A stretch of 64,000 bases of DNA from Deminuibacter soli (GCF_003412455.1 NZ_QTJU01000007.1:248001-312000), one strand, 5' to 3'; counted from the stretch's first letter, positions 1 through 8,376 are shown. The notes: a model not told the origin generated them from the letters alone. Made by a program: numbers and translations.

Positions 1-1
1 T

Positions 2-103
2 GTAATTGAATTGATTGATTCATCTTATTTTATAGTGCATGTGGATGATACAGATTTGGTGAATAAGTTGAAGATTGGGTTTCCATATCTGGAGGAAATT
101 TAA
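2..103 (+). CDS. C-terminal end of an unidentified protein (partial)
   Basis: An open frame enters from the left edge and stops at 101-103, leaving 33 residues rich in acidic and hydrophobic amino acids and ending LEEI. The start lies outside the window and I recognise no domain. The stretch is A/T-rich like the next small gene. Because the genes that follow belong to a displaced Rhs toxin module, this could be the end of an immunity protein of an upstream Rhs gene, but that is inferred only from position. Confidence 0.45.
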   Translation, partial: VIELIDSSYFIVHVDDTDLVNKLKIGFPYLEEI

Positions 104-157
104 GTGGCATGGAGTTGATTATCTAAAGCTGTTAATGATTGGCATGAATTGGTAAAT

Positions 158-463
158 ATGGAGCATCTAATTAAAGTTTTAGCACGTATTCATTTATACA
201 AGAATGGAAGGAAGACGCCATTTATAAGCGGCTACCGGCCTTTGTTTAATTTTACTGGTGCAACGACGAAGATCTCTGGTCGCATCGATTTGATAGAGAT
301 GGATAAGTTTCTTCCAGGGAGCTCAGGTGTTGTTTATGTGTCGTTTATAAAGGGTATTATCCCTGATAGCAATTTTACAAGCGGCATCAGTTTTTCCTTT
401 GATGAAGGACAGATGTTAATAGGTGAAGGTATAATATTGGAGCCATTGTCACTTACACAATAG
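158..463 (+). CDS. Stand-alone EF-Tu domain-3-like protein
   Basis: The 101-residue product reads like the third beta-barrel of elongation factor Tu without the GTPase domain. It has a KNGRKTPFISGYRP segment matching the EF-Tu stretch that ends in GYRPQFYF, then a GRIDL strand, a PGSSG turn in the place of PGDN, and a closing FDEGQMLIGEGII strand like the EF-Tu REGGRTVGAGVV. I start at the ATG at 158; an in-frame TTG at 149 is less likely. It lies between the end of one gene and an Rhs fragment that begins right after its stop. Short EF-Tu C-terminal-domain-related proteins are known in Bacteroidota, but their role is unclear to me. A role as immunity protein or toxin decoy is speculation from position. 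Confidence 0.75.
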   Translation: MEHLIKVLARIHLYKNGRKTPFISGYRPLFNFTGATTKISGRIDLIEMDKFLPGSSGVVYVSFIKGIIPDSNFTSGISFSFDEGQMLIGEGIILEPLSLTQ

Positions 464-464
464 A

Positions 465-655
465 CGAATTAGGCTCAGTTTAGGCGGCACGTTAGAAAAC
501 CTGAATAAAGATATCGGCAGTGCCGGAACAAATGGTATTACCTACAACTATATGAACCTGCCATCGGTTGTGACTATACCAGGTAAGGGTACCATTACCT
601 ATATCTACGATGCCGTAGGCACCAAGCTTGAAAAACGGGTAAACGAGTTGCGGGC
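465..655 (+). pseudogene. Rhs core fragment, 5'-truncated and frameshifted
   Basis: The frame is open from just after the preceding stop and encodes Rhs core residues: LENLNKDIGS, then YNYMNLPSVVTIPGKGTITY and YDAVGTKLEKRV. No start codon or N-terminal Rhs part is present. Homology leaves this frame at about 631-655 and resumes one frame over with the run FNNNNAKQTITSYLGNYVYE, which leads into the next entry. Either a single-base indel or a sequencing error separates the two pieces. A truncated core copy abutting a foreign toxin end is the expected form of a displaced (orphan) Rhs C-terminal module. Confidence 0.7.
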
Positions 656-697
656 ACCTTCAATAACAACAATGCCAAACAAACCATTACCAGTTAT

Positions 698-2500
698 TTG
701 GGCAACTACGTGTATGAAAACAACCTGCTGCAATTCTTCGGACATGAAGAAGGCAGCGTACGCCAGTTGCGCGATGGCAGCGGCGCTGCAACTGGGTTTG
801 CCTACGATTACTTACTGAAAGACCATCTGGGTAACACACGTATGGTGCTGACCGACGAAAGGCAGCAGGATATTTACCCGGCAGCCACGCTGGAAGGTGA
901 CGCGTCTGGCGGGGCATTGGCCATCGAAAAGAATTTTTATGCCATTGAGGATGCCAATATTGTGAACAAGCTATCAGAAATACCTGGCTATGTAAACAAC
1001 AATGGCATTCCCAACAATAACCCCAATGCACAAACCGGCGCCAACAGTGCGAAAATGTACAAGCTTACTGGTGACGGAACCGGCAAAACCGGGCTGGGTA
1101 TTACCCTGAAAGTAATGGCGGGGGATGTGATTGATATTTTTGGCAAATCTTACTACAATACCGGTAACCCGGGCAGCAGTAACAACCTGCCGACTTTGAG
1201 CATCTTGTCTGGCCTGCTGGCCACACCGGCGGGTTCAGGTATCGCGGCTGCGCACAATGTTACAGCAGCCGGTATTGATGCATTGCCATCAGCTGTTTCC
1301 GGCATACAAGCCCTGCAAACCGAGCAGGCCACAGTTGGCAATAACAATGTCACAGCCCCGCGTGCATTTATCAACTACCTATTTTTTGATGAACGCTTCA
1401 CCTGTGTAGGGCATGGTTTCAGCATGGTGGGTGCCAACGGTGTACTGAAAGACCACCATGCCGAGCTGCAGGCCAAAACCGCTCCTGCCAACGGGTACGT
1501 TTATGTATATTGCAGCAACGAGAGCCCGGTAAATGTATACTTCGACAATATCCAGGTAGCACACACCCGCGGCCCGCTTGCGGAAGAAACGCACTATTAT
1601 CCGTTTGGGTTGACGATGGCGGGGATAAGCAGTAAGGCGACTGGGAAGTTGGAGAATAGGTATAAGTATAATGGAAAAGAGCTGCAGCATGCTGAGTTTA
1701 GTGATGGTAGCGGGTTGGAGGAGTATGATTACGGAGCAAGGTCTTTAAATGCCCAATTGGGGCGTTGGTTTAACGTAGACAACAAAGCCGATAGCTTCTA
1801 CATGTTTAGTCCATACAATTATGCTGTAAATAATCCTATTTTATTTGTTGATCCTGATGGAAATGATATTGATTATTATGTGCAAAAGAAAGGTGACGGA
1901 ACGATATTAATATCTGCTACAATTAATTTAACAATAGTTAATCCTAACAATGAATTTACATTTGGAGATGCAGATCAGATTGCGCTAAAAAATAAGATAG
2001 CCAAGGATTTTAGCGGTATTCTTAATACTAAAAAAAATGATAAAGGGAAAGAAGGGGATCCGATAACTTTAGATATTGACGTTAGTGTAAACCTTACTGT
2101 TGTATCGGATGTCGATAAGGCGAAGAGTTCTGATTTTATTATCACGTTTGTCAATGACATTCCTTCCCAAAATACAAGTGAGGGGTATGTAAATCCTATT
2201 GGATTAGCTCATGGTGACGTGGCTACTGTAGAGGCTGGAAAACGAAGTGGCCAATTTGTTAATCAGATTATAAGTCACGAATTAGGGCATATTCTTGGCT
2301 TACAACATAGTCCTTACACGATTATGGAGAAAAGTCTTGATGTAAATCCTGATAATAGATCTTCGGGTACCAATCAAGTTCAGAGAAAGATCATTTTCGA
2401 TTGGACTAAAACTTTACCTCTAGGCCCGAGTTGGAATCGTAGTGGTACCACAGCCGACAGTTGGGAAGAAATGAAAGATTTTATAAAAAAGACACAATGA
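698..2500 (+). CDS. Orphan Rhs C-terminal module with metzincin-type zinc protease toxin domain
   Basis: Residues 1 to about 389 are the end of an Rhs core: YVYENNLLQFFGHEEG, DHLGNTRMVL, HYYPFGLTMAGI, then the closing YNYAVNNPILFVDPDGN. After DPDGN the sequence becomes unrelated and clearly more A/T-rich, as expected of an exchangeable toxin end. The last ~210 residues contain HELGHILGLQH at 527-537, the HExxHxxGxxH zinc site of metzincin proteases, and a possible Met-turn (IMEKS, Met543) just after it. The frame's first codon is a TTG inside the core, so the true start was lost through the upstream frameshift (near 631-655). The stop overlaps the ATG of the next lipoprotein gene. The protease domain looks intact. 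Whether it is still translated is unknown. Confidence 0.8.
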   Translation: MGNYVYENNLLQFFGHEEGSVRQLRDGSGAATGFAYDYLLKDHLGNTRMVLTDERQQDIYPAATLEGDASGGALAIEKNFYAIEDANIVNKLSEIPGYVNNNGIPNNNPNAQTGANSAKMYKLTGDGTGKTGLGITLKVMAGDVIDIFGKSYYNTGNPGSSNNLPTLSILSGLLATPAGSGIAAAHNVTAAGIDALPSAVSGIQALQTEQATVGNNNVTAPRAFINYLFFDERFTCVGHGFSMVGANGVLKDHHAELQAKTAPANGYVYVYCSNESPVNVYFDNIQVAHTRGPLAEETHYYPFGLTMAGISSKATGKLENRYKYNGKELQHAEFSDGSGLEEYDYGARSLNAQLGRWFNVDNKADSFYMFSPYNYAVNNPILFVDPDGNDIDYYVQKKGDGTILISATINLTIVNPNNEFTFGDADQIALKNKIAKDFSGILNTKKNDKGKEGDPITLDIDVSVNLTVVSDVDKAKSSDFIITFVNDIPSQNTSEGYVNPIGLAHGDVATVEAGKRSGQFVNQIISHELGHILGLQHSPYTIMEKSLDVNPDNRSSGTNQVQRKIIFDWTKTLPLGPSWNRSGTTADSWEEMKDFIKKTQ

Positions 2501-3084
2501 TAAAGATTATTCGCTTATTGCAAGTGACGTTACTGGCATATTTATTTACGAGTTGTAACAGAGGCCATGTAAGGGATATCGATTATACAGTTGGTTGCTT
2601 GAAAATGTCAATCCCTGATACTATGAAGCTCGTTGAAGGCAAGGGAATAGATAGTTATAGCGGCTGTATTTTGAATAAACGTACCAATGATACGCTTCTT
2701 CAACTGGAGTATGGAAAAAGGAATATCATTTTCAGTTTACAGGAAAATGTGCCGGCAGTTCGCTCAATAGATGATCAGGCGTTAATGGTTAGTCAACATA
2801 TCAAAATGCAGCCGGAAACAGATCTTGTTTTTTCAGATTCTCCGCAAGAAGATGAGGACGAGAAGGTTTTTGCAAAGAATTATTATTACTATGATACCAT
2901 TCATTCAATAGTAGCTAAGGTCGTTCGTCCAAAAAGAATTGGCAAAGGGATGTCAGGTATTTATATGCCTAAATTAAAAGACGGCAACAGCTTTAGCATG
3001 TACGGAGATAATCTGGATAGTCTGAATGATCGGACAGTCATGAAAATAGCCGTTTCTATCCGATATGCAAATGAGTATAAGTAA
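2497..3084 (+). CDS. Lipoprotein, candidate immunity protein for the Rhs protease
   Basis: The 195-residue product starts at an ATG that overlaps the toxin stop (ATGA), which indicates translational coupling. The N-terminus is a lipoprotein signal: basic MIKIIR, a hydrophobic stretch, then LFTSC with the lipidated cysteine at about residue 21. The rest is polar with an acidic patch (EDEDEK) and no domain I recognise. An exported lipoprotein would fit protection against a protease that acts in the periplasm or on entry. Immunity is inferred from coupling and position only. A longer frame from the TTG at 2461 would bury the signal peptide and is rejected. Confidence 0.65.
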   Translation: MIKIIRLLQVTLLAYLFTSCNRGHVRDIDYTVGCLKMSIPDTMKLVEGKGIDSYSGCILNKRTNDTLLQLEYGKRNIIFSLQENVPAVRSIDDQALMVSQHIKMQPETDLVFSDSPQEDEDEKVFAKNYYYYDTIHSIVAKVVRPKRIGKGMSGIYMPKLKDGNSFSMYGDNLDSLNDRTVMKIAVSIRYANEYK

Positions 3085-3220
3085 CAACATCTTGCCAGCT
3101 GTATGTTTTTTATGTCTAAATCTGTTTTGATGAAAAGGTCTTTTGAATTTATATAGGATTGGAGCAAGTAGCGGAGTGAAAATAATAATGGATGATTTTA
3201 ACCTACAATAAAGCAGAAGA

Positions 3221-3856
3221 ATGCTCGCAATGAAGATGAAGGAGATTATCTATTTATGCATTTCTGCAGCCCTGATGACACGATGCGGCAACGTGGAAAT
3301 GCCGAAGCAACGTATGCTGCACCGTACTACCGGGGAGGTCAGGCTAGTCGATAGCCTGGAAGCAGCGCGTAGGGCTGTTGCTGCGTTTAATAACTCTGTT
3401 GCTAATTGTAAGGATTCTATCGTTAAATATAATCTTGTTTCGGTGAATGATACTTGTCTTAAGTACATCTATGTAATGAATGGGAGTAGCAGGTTGAGAT
3501 ATCGGGATTCATTATTTGTATCACAATGCACTATTAAATTAACCGGTTTTGAAAAGAAGGATAACAATATTTGTCAACTTCAGTATACGGTATTTATTTG
3601 TGATTCAGTGCCCATTATTGCAGATTTAACTGATGAAGCAATTGTGCCTATGATACATACTGCAGCATATAGTTTAACGGAAAAGAAAATATCGCGGATA
3701 TACGTAGGACAAGAAACTGCTTATATGAAAGAAAGGGATCTGGAAAAAGCTTATCAGTATGCACTTAGTGATAAAAGTAAGCAAGCCTTTTTTCCAAGTC
3801 ATTATCAGCAATTGGATCCGGAATTTATCAGGCTTTATCCGCTGAATATTAAATAG
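3221..3856 (+). CDS. Small exported or lipoprotein-like protein of unknown function
   Basis: The 211-residue product begins MLAMKMKEIIYLCISAALMTRCGN: basic residues, a hydrophobic core and a cysteine, resembling a lipoprotein signal, though arginine before the cysteine is atypical of a lipobox. Starts at 3221, 3230 or 3236 are all possible, and the last two give a better signal. The body is unremarkable alpha/beta sequence and no family is recognised. It follows the coupled lipoprotein by 136 bp on the same strand and shares its low GC, so it may be a second immunity-type protein of the Rhs module or an unrelated neighbour. Confidence 0.55.
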   Translation: MLAMKMKEIIYLCISAALMTRCGNVEMPKQRMLHRTTGEVRLVDSLEAARRAVAAFNNSVANCKDSIVKYNLVSVNDTCLKYIYVMNGSSRLRYRDSLFVSQCTIKLTGFEKKDNNICQLQYTVFICDSVPIIADLTDEAIVPMIHTAAYSLTEKKISRIYVGQETAYMKERDLEKAYQYALSDKSKQAFFPSHYQQLDPEFIRLYPLNIK

Positions 3857-3901
3857 GAATATTGTTGCGCTTTAATATTGCGCTATAATAAACGCCATCG
3901 C

Positions 3902-4576
3902 TCACATCCGCTCCTGCAACGCCGTTAACCGCGTTAACCCTCCCCAGTTGGTAAACAGTTGCAGCGACTGGGTTTGAATGGCATCATTGCCCAGGGGCCA
4001 GGTGCTGTTAGAGCTAGGGAATACCAGGTAAACAATGCCGCCGCCTGCGCCGCCGTTTCTTGGGGCAGAAGGAATGCCCAATGCTGCTGCCATGGCAATG
4101 GATGCTTCGCCAATTTTTGTTCTGGGACCAATATCCGCATATACGCCACCTGCTACCTGCCGGGTCTTTTGATTGTAAACAATGCAGAAATCACCCAGCT
4201 TGGCATTGAATGATTTTCTGCTGGGCAATACGATAAACGGGATACTGGATGCATCTGCATACCGGCGCGGATCGGTGCTTTTTTTCGTCTTGTCCTGCAG
4301 CGATGTTTGTGAAATATAAAAGCCTGGTGCCGGATCACTAGGCCCTTGCACAATGGGGTTGCCATTGGCATCCGTCATAACGCCGAACCAGTTGCCGGGG
4401 CTGCCGGCATTGGCCAGTTTGTCCAGCCCCTTGGCGCTGTCTGCATTGTAGGCCATAGGCGAACCATCTGCATCAATGGCCATTCCTGCTTCATAAAAGA
4501 AAGCAGCTGTATTCTCCTGAAGAGTGTAAATAGTGGAATATTCAATTTTGTCCAGCTTAATAAGTGTGTCAGCCAT
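3902..4576 (-). CDS. GH75 chitosanase-like protein
   Basis: The 224-residue product matches the glycoside hydrolase family 75 layout. Diagnostic stretches are AYNADSAKGLDKLANAG, GNWFGVMTD, DPAPGFYISQTSLQD, DPRRYADASSIPF, LGDFCIVYN and YADIGPRTKIGEASIAMA. In the last stretch an Asp and a Glu nine residues apart fall where the catalytic acidic pair of fungal GH75 chitosanases lies. There is no signal peptide, so export, if any, would be unconventional. It is transcribed alone on the minus strand, convergent with the small lipoprotein-like gene. The family hydrolyses chitosan. Related stand-alone bacterial copies may have other polysaccharide targets. Confidence 0.8.
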   Translation of the reverse strand: MADTLIKLDKIEYSTIYTLQENTAAFFYEAGMAIDADGSPMAYNADSAKGLDKLANAGSPGNWFGVMTDANGNPIVQGPSDPAPGFYISQTSLQDKTKKSTDPRRYADASSIPFIVLPSRKSFNAKLGDFCIVYNQKTRQVAGGVYADIGPRTKIGEASIAMAAALGIPSAPRNGGAGGGIVYLVFPSSNSTWPLGNDAIQTQSLQLFTNWGGLTRLTALQERM

Positions 4577-4890
4577 AACTGTGTTTTATAAGATGATGGA
4601 TGGATCAGATGGTTTATTGGTTTATTGTTGAATGGTTATTGAAGAACTGACCCATCTTGTTTTGATGTTTGTCAAATCAGGTAAAGGCTATACAAAATGG
4701 CGGGAAATGCTGAGCGGAAGAGGTTCATGCAACTGTACCCAAGTGCAGCGCATGATGTAAAATATAAAGTTGCCGGTGAAATTCAAACTGTTTTAAGTTT
4801 TTTCTCCGGAAATTACTGAAGTCGTATCGTGTGTATGCCCATTGGCAAGTACAATGTGCGTGAAATTTGTGGTTCATCAAAAGTAATAGC
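4577..4890. other. Intergenic region upstream of the GH75 gene
   Basis: This 314-bp stretch separates two minus-strand genes and must hold the promoter of the chitosanase-like gene if that gene is transcribed alone. I found no convincing TAnnTTTG/TTG pair on the minus strand, no hairpin with a T-run and no small gene with recognisable content. Confidence 0.4.
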
Positions 4891-5313
4891 TTACTTCCCA
4901 TGCTTTTTCTGCATAAACTTAACCGAAAGCCGCATGATTTTTTTCAGCACTTCCAGGTCAACATCTTCAAGCTTTTTGATATAAACGCAACCGCCTTCTG
5001 CTTTGTGTTTGCCCAGTTGCTGCAACAGGGCTTCCTTTTCTTCAAAAGCAGCAACATATAAGGTAATAGCAGCTTTGCGCGGTGAAAAGGCCAGCAATGG
5101 GGCATCGCCTTCATGACCACTTTCGTATTTGTAATGATAACTTCCGAAACCAATGATCGCGGTTCCCCACATTTTGGCTTCATAACCGGTTTGGTGTGCC
5201 ATTATCTCAACCAGCTGCCGGCTGTCTTCCCGTTTGGTTTCGTCTTCGATGGTTTTAATAAACGCGGCTACGCTTTTGCCGGTCTCCGTAGTTTTGGGTT
5301 TTGCCTTTGCCAT
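4891..5313 (-). CDS. DUF1801 family protein
   Basis: The 140-residue cytosolic protein has the features of the DUF1801 (YdhG-like) family: an N-terminal VAAFIKTIEDETKREDS helix, the MWGTAIIGFGSYHYKYESG segment, then a LLAFSPRKAAITLYV strand pair and a C-terminal KKLEDVDLEVLKKIM segment. It has no signal peptide or membrane segment. Its molecular function is unknown. Some relatives are annotated as iron-chaperone or stress-related, which the sequence does not test. It appears to be a single-gene unit on the minus strand, upstream of the chitosanase-like gene by 314 bp. Confidence 0.8.
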   Translation of the reverse strand: MAKAKPKTTETGKSVAAFIKTIEDETKREDSRQLVEIMAHQTGYEAKMWGTAIIGFGSYHYKYESGHEGDAPLLAFSPRKAAITLYVAAFEEKEALLQQLGKHKAEGGCVYIKKLEDVDLEVLKKIMRLSVKFMQKKHGK

Positions 5314-5467
5314 AATTCCGCATTGATGGGGTGAGTAGATTTATTTTAAAGTTACAATATCAACTGCGCTTTTGCATAGGTAAAAGCAGTAATTTCCTGC
5401 TTCGTACAATACCTATTCCCGGTATGTGTTATTGGCCGCTAACCGGGGTAACCTTAAAACATTGTTT

Positions 5468-6055
5468 ATGTTTCGCCTGCTAGTGCTGGTATGCTTGTTG
5501 CTGACCATTGGTGTTGCTGCAAAAGCGCAAAATATTGACACCCTGATTGCATCCATCTTTTTTCAAACTGGCCTGAAAAGAACAGATACAGGCCTGGTAG
5601 CTACATTCAAACGCAACGATAACCTGCAATTGGATACGGCGAAAGGATGGACGGCTTACCCGCCTGATTTTTTCAAGAATGATACCCCATCCTGGCATAC
5701 ATTTAAATTTCACCATAACAACTATTTTGACCCTGCATTTGACCGCGGAAGTATCACTGTTATCATGCGAAGAAACGGAGCGGCAAAATGGTTAGGGGAA
5801 GTGTGGATGGATGTGGTAACCAGCAATATTGCCGTGGGCGATTCAACTTACTATGCACTGGATAAGGCTTTGGGCCGGTATGCCGCAAAGCGGGAAGTGG
5901 AAAAGCATCTTGATTCCAGTAATAAAATGGTCCGTTTCTGGAGTAAGGACCACCGTAAAAAAATTATCCTCAATAAATATCTGGCGGGCAATGAGGCCCA
6001 ACCGGTTGAACAGATTCATATTTCCGTAAAACTTACGGATACAGGGCACGGTTAG
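5468..6055 (+). CDS. Secreted protein of unknown function
   Basis: The ATG at 5468 gives a 195-residue protein with a clean signal peptide (MFRLLVLVCLLLTIGVAAKAQ, cleavage likely before the next residues). An upstream in-frame start at 5426 would add 14 residues and spoil it. The mature part has WTAYPPDFF and WHTFKFHHNNYFDP segments and ends with a strand-like IHISVKLTDTG. It has only one tyrosine-rich patch and no membrane segment. I recognise no family. It lies alone on the plus strand before the sigma-factor gene, with about 90 bp between them. Confidence 0.6.
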   Translation: MFRLLVLVCLLLTIGVAAKAQNIDTLIASIFFQTGLKRTDTGLVATFKRNDNLQLDTAKGWTAYPPDFFKNDTPSWHTFKFHHNNYFDPAFDRGSITVIMRRNGAAKWLGEVWMDVVTSNIAVGDSTYYALDKALGRYAAKREVEKHLDSSNKMVRFWSKDHRKKIILNKYLAGNEAQPVEQIHISVKLTDTGHG

Positions 6056-6141
6056 CATTGCTGTCACAAATGGCCTGGCTGCCTTGTCTGCTGTAATACA
6101 CGGATACCAGTTCGTATAAACAGGGTAAATTGTGTAATAGC

Positions 6142-7050
6142 ATGAACAATAAGGCCACCATATTTCTCGATTACAAATCGCTGCTGTTCTCCATTGCGTA
6201 CAACATGCTGGGGCAGGTAGCTGCAGCAGAAGATATTGTGCAGGATACGTTTGTAAAATGGCTCGAAACCAACGATTCTGCCATTCACAATACCAAGGCT
6301 TACCTGGTAAAGGCAGTAACCAACACCTGCATTAATTACCTGCAAAGTGCCCGTGTGCGCCGCGAATCGTATATCGGCATATGGCTGCCAGAGCCGCTGA
6401 ATGATTACGAAACCGGCAGTGCGCAGAAAAGGGTAGAATCGTATCATGCATTGTCCATCGGTATCCTCGTACTGCTCGAAAAGCTTACTCCGCAGGAGCG
6501 CGCGATATTTTTGCTGCGCGAGATATTTGCCTATGACTATGCTGAGCTGGCAGAGATTTTTGAGAAAACGGCAGACAATTGCCGGCAAATCCTGAAACGT
6601 GCCAAAGCCAACCTGGGTAAAGAAACGCGGCGTTTTGAAGTAGACCTGAAGGTGCATGAAAAAATACTGCATCATTTCCTGGAAGCAGTGTCTGCAGGGC
6701 AGGTGGAGGAATTAATCCAGGTATTGAAAGAGGATATTGTGCTGATGGGCGATGGCAATGGCAATACATTTATGCTGAATGGCCAGCGCATTACTGCCAC
6801 GCAAAAGCCTATTTGCGGCAGTGCAAATGTAAGCAGGCTGCTCATTAATGTATGGCCCAAATTTCATGAACATATCCCCGATTTCCGGCAGCAGATCATT
6901 ATGGCCAATGGCCTGCCCTCGATCCTTAACTTTTCAGGAAATACCCCCATCGCGCTGGTTTCCATTGAACCCGATGGTGACCGTATCAGTAATATCTATA
7001 TACAAACAAACCCGGATAAGCTGATGCAATTCAGGAGCGAAACAATTTGA
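6142..7050 (+). CDS. ECF sigma factor with C-terminal NTF2-like domain (SigJ/ECF41-like)
   Basis: Residues ~5-165 hold sigma region 2 (LLFSIAYNMLGQ, AEDIVQDTFVKW) and region 4 (LTPQERAIFLLREIFAYDYAELAEI). The WLPEPL linker is typical of the ECF41-like/SigJ group. Residues ~170-302 form the SnoaL/NTF2-like extension known to modulate sigma activity in that group, but the family's DGGGK motif appears here as DGNGN, so ligand or polymerase contacts may differ. I use the ATG at 6142 rather than the in-frame TTG at 6130. No anti-sigma gene is adjacent, as expected for this group. A DoxX-like membrane protein follows on the same strand and is a plausible target. Confidence 0.88.
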   Translation: MNNKATIFLDYKSLLFSIAYNMLGQVAAAEDIVQDTFVKWLETNDSAIHNTKAYLVKAVTNTCINYLQSARVRRESYIGIWLPEPLNDYETGSAQKRVESYHALSIGILVLLEKLTPQERAIFLLREIFAYDYAELAEIFEKTADNCRQILKRAKANLGKETRRFEVDLKVHEKILHHFLEAVSAGQVEELIQVLKEDIVLMGDGNGNTFMLNGQRITATQKPICGSANVSRLLINVWPKFHEHIPDFRQQIIMANGLPSILNFSGNTPIALVSIEPDGDRISNIYIQTNPDKLMQFRSETI

Positions 7051-7121
7051 AAATTTGCTGATTTGAAAATGAAAGGCAAAAATGGTAGAATTGTTTTCAT
7101 TAGCACACTTTCAAATTTTCA
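7047..7121. repeat. Dispersed A/T-rich intergenic repeat (TTTGAAAATT / AATTTTCAAA)
   Basis: Copies of TTTGAAAATT-type words run through the gap after the sigma gene. A 23-bp stretch at 7099-7121 (starting ATTAGCACAC and ending AATTTTCA) is repeated identically at 44373-44395. Related copies lie at 40941-40969 and 52131-52172. Confidence 0.7.
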
Positions 7122-7177
7122 TTATTGTGCTGTCACATACAGGTGCTGCAATTTGTCTTGTGTTTAAACTTAACAAG

Positions 7178-7603
7178 ATGAAAAGGGACAATTTGATTTA
7201 CTGGATTGCTACATCCGTTATTGCAGCGGTGATGACTTTTAGTGTGGTGAATTTTACCTTTAACGATCATTTTCTGTATCCTGAAGGCGCTTTTAAACAC
7301 CTTGGTCTGCCCGGTTATTTTAAAATAGAACTCACCATTGCCAAAACGCTGGGTATACTGGTACTGCTGGCACCGGGCATACCCGTTAAGCTGAAAGAGT
7401 TTGCCTATGCCGGTTTTGCCATTACCCTGGTATCCGGGTCTATTGCGCACGGCGCAACAGGCGACCGTATCATGTATGTGATAGATCCCCTGCTGTTTTT
7501 GGGTGTACTGTCTGTATCGTATTACTATTTCCTGAAGCGCACAGGCCAGCTTGTCAAAAGCAGCAGGGAAGCAGTAAAAAAAGATGAAAAGGTATATGGA
7601 TAA
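7178..7603 (+). CDS. DoxX-like membrane protein
   Basis: The 141-residue product starts MKRDNLIYWIAT, the usual N-terminus of DoxX-like proteins, and carries four hydrophobic segments. The conserved block FKHLGLPGYFKIELTIAKTLGILVLLAPGIP is diagnostic. A longer frame from an ATG at 7082 adds 32 residues, but that extension lies over a dispersed A/T repeat (7099-7121), so I reject it. The role of the family is uncertain; members are small integral inner-membrane proteins, some linked to redox stress. It follows the ECF sigma gene on the same strand and probably belongs to its regulon. It ends 17 bp before the convergent minus-strand gene. Confidence 0.8.
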   Translation: MKRDNLIYWIATSVIAAVMTFSVVNFTFNDHFLYPEGAFKHLGLPGYFKIELTIAKTLGILVLLAPGIPVKLKEFAYAGFAITLVSGSIAHGATGDRIMYVIDPLLFLGVLSVSYYYFLKRTGQLVKSSREAVKKDEKVYG

Positions 7604-7620
7604 TAAGCGGCGTGTATGAG

Positions 7621-8376
7621 TTATATTTCTATGCCGGCAATATAATCCTGTGTTTTTTCGCCCAGCTTTTCTTTAATGGTTTCACGCACTTTGGCATAGT
7701 TATCTGCCACCAGGGTGGCTTTCTGTGAATTGTAATCAAGGGTAGACCGGTCTTTCTCTATTTTGAAAAACAGGATGCGCGTAATCTTGTTTTCGGTGGA
7801 AATAATGAATGAACCCAGCTGCAATGCTACCAGGTCGTTTTTCTGCGTAGCTACGCCCAGTTGAAAAACTCCTTTTGATACGGCAGTGGTGTTGCGTTCA
7901 AAGGCTTTTATTTTGCCGTCGGTATTGGCCAGGCCTTTTATCGCATCCAGTGTTTTGGTAATGATGGGAATAATTGCAGCGCCGAAGCTGGCAGTAAGTA
8001 TATCCACAATTACCTGTTCTACTTCCACAAGATCATGTGCTGAACTGAAGGTTTGAAACTCGGTTCCTTCTACAATCCAGCCGAGGTTCTTGAGTACTTC
8101 AGCAAATTTCTTTTGCCATTTAACCAGGTCGGCCGGATCGCTGTAAGCCTTGTTGGCAGCGAGTTGCGCCAACAGGGTAGAGTTGAGCACATCTTCGCGT
8201 ATCTGCCCGGTTGTGTCTGCTGCAAAGGAAAAAATACTGCGGTCATTTAAAAAAGCCTGCTCTTTTCCTTCCACAAATTTTTCCGCATCGGTTAAATCTT
8301 TGTCGGTAGGGTAGGTTGAAGCGGCATCTGCCAGTTCCAGTGATTTGATAAACTTTTCTACGTCGTGCGTTGGCAT
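7621..8376 (-). CDS. Protein of unknown function, second gene of the caspase operon
   Basis: The 251-residue product has no signal peptide and starts MPTHDVEKFIKSLELADAAS. The centre contains a hydrophobic or amphipathic stretch, ILTASFGAAIIPIITKTLDAI, flanked by polar helices, and the C-terminal half predicts as beta-rich then helical. I do not recognise a family. It lies 47 bp downstream of the caspase-family gene on the same strand, so the two are probably co-transcribed. The hydrophobic stretch leaves open a membrane-active or pore-forming role activated by the protease, which is speculation. It is convergent with the DoxX-like gene. Confidence 0.7.
   Translation of the reverse strand: MPTHDVEKFIKSLELADAASTYPTDKDLTDAEKFVEGKEQAFLNDRSIFSFAADTTGQIREDVLNSTLLAQLAANKAYSDPADLVKWQKKFAEVLKNLGWIVEGTEFQTFSSAHDLVEVEQVIVDILTASFGAAIIPIITKTLDAIKGLANTDGKIKAFERNTTAVSKGVFQLGVATQKNDLVALQLGSFIISTENKITRILFFKIEKDRSTLDYNSQKATLVADNYAKVRETIKEKLGEKTQDYIAGIEI

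Noticed and set aside
2461..2496. Earlier TTG start of the lipoprotein gene
   Set aside because: It would put twelve polar residues before the signal peptide. The ATG overlapping the toxin stop gives a normal lipoprotein signal.
7082..7177. Longer N-terminus of the DoxX-like protein
   Set aside because: The extra 32 residues come from the dispersed A/T repeat, and family members start like MKRDNLIYW.
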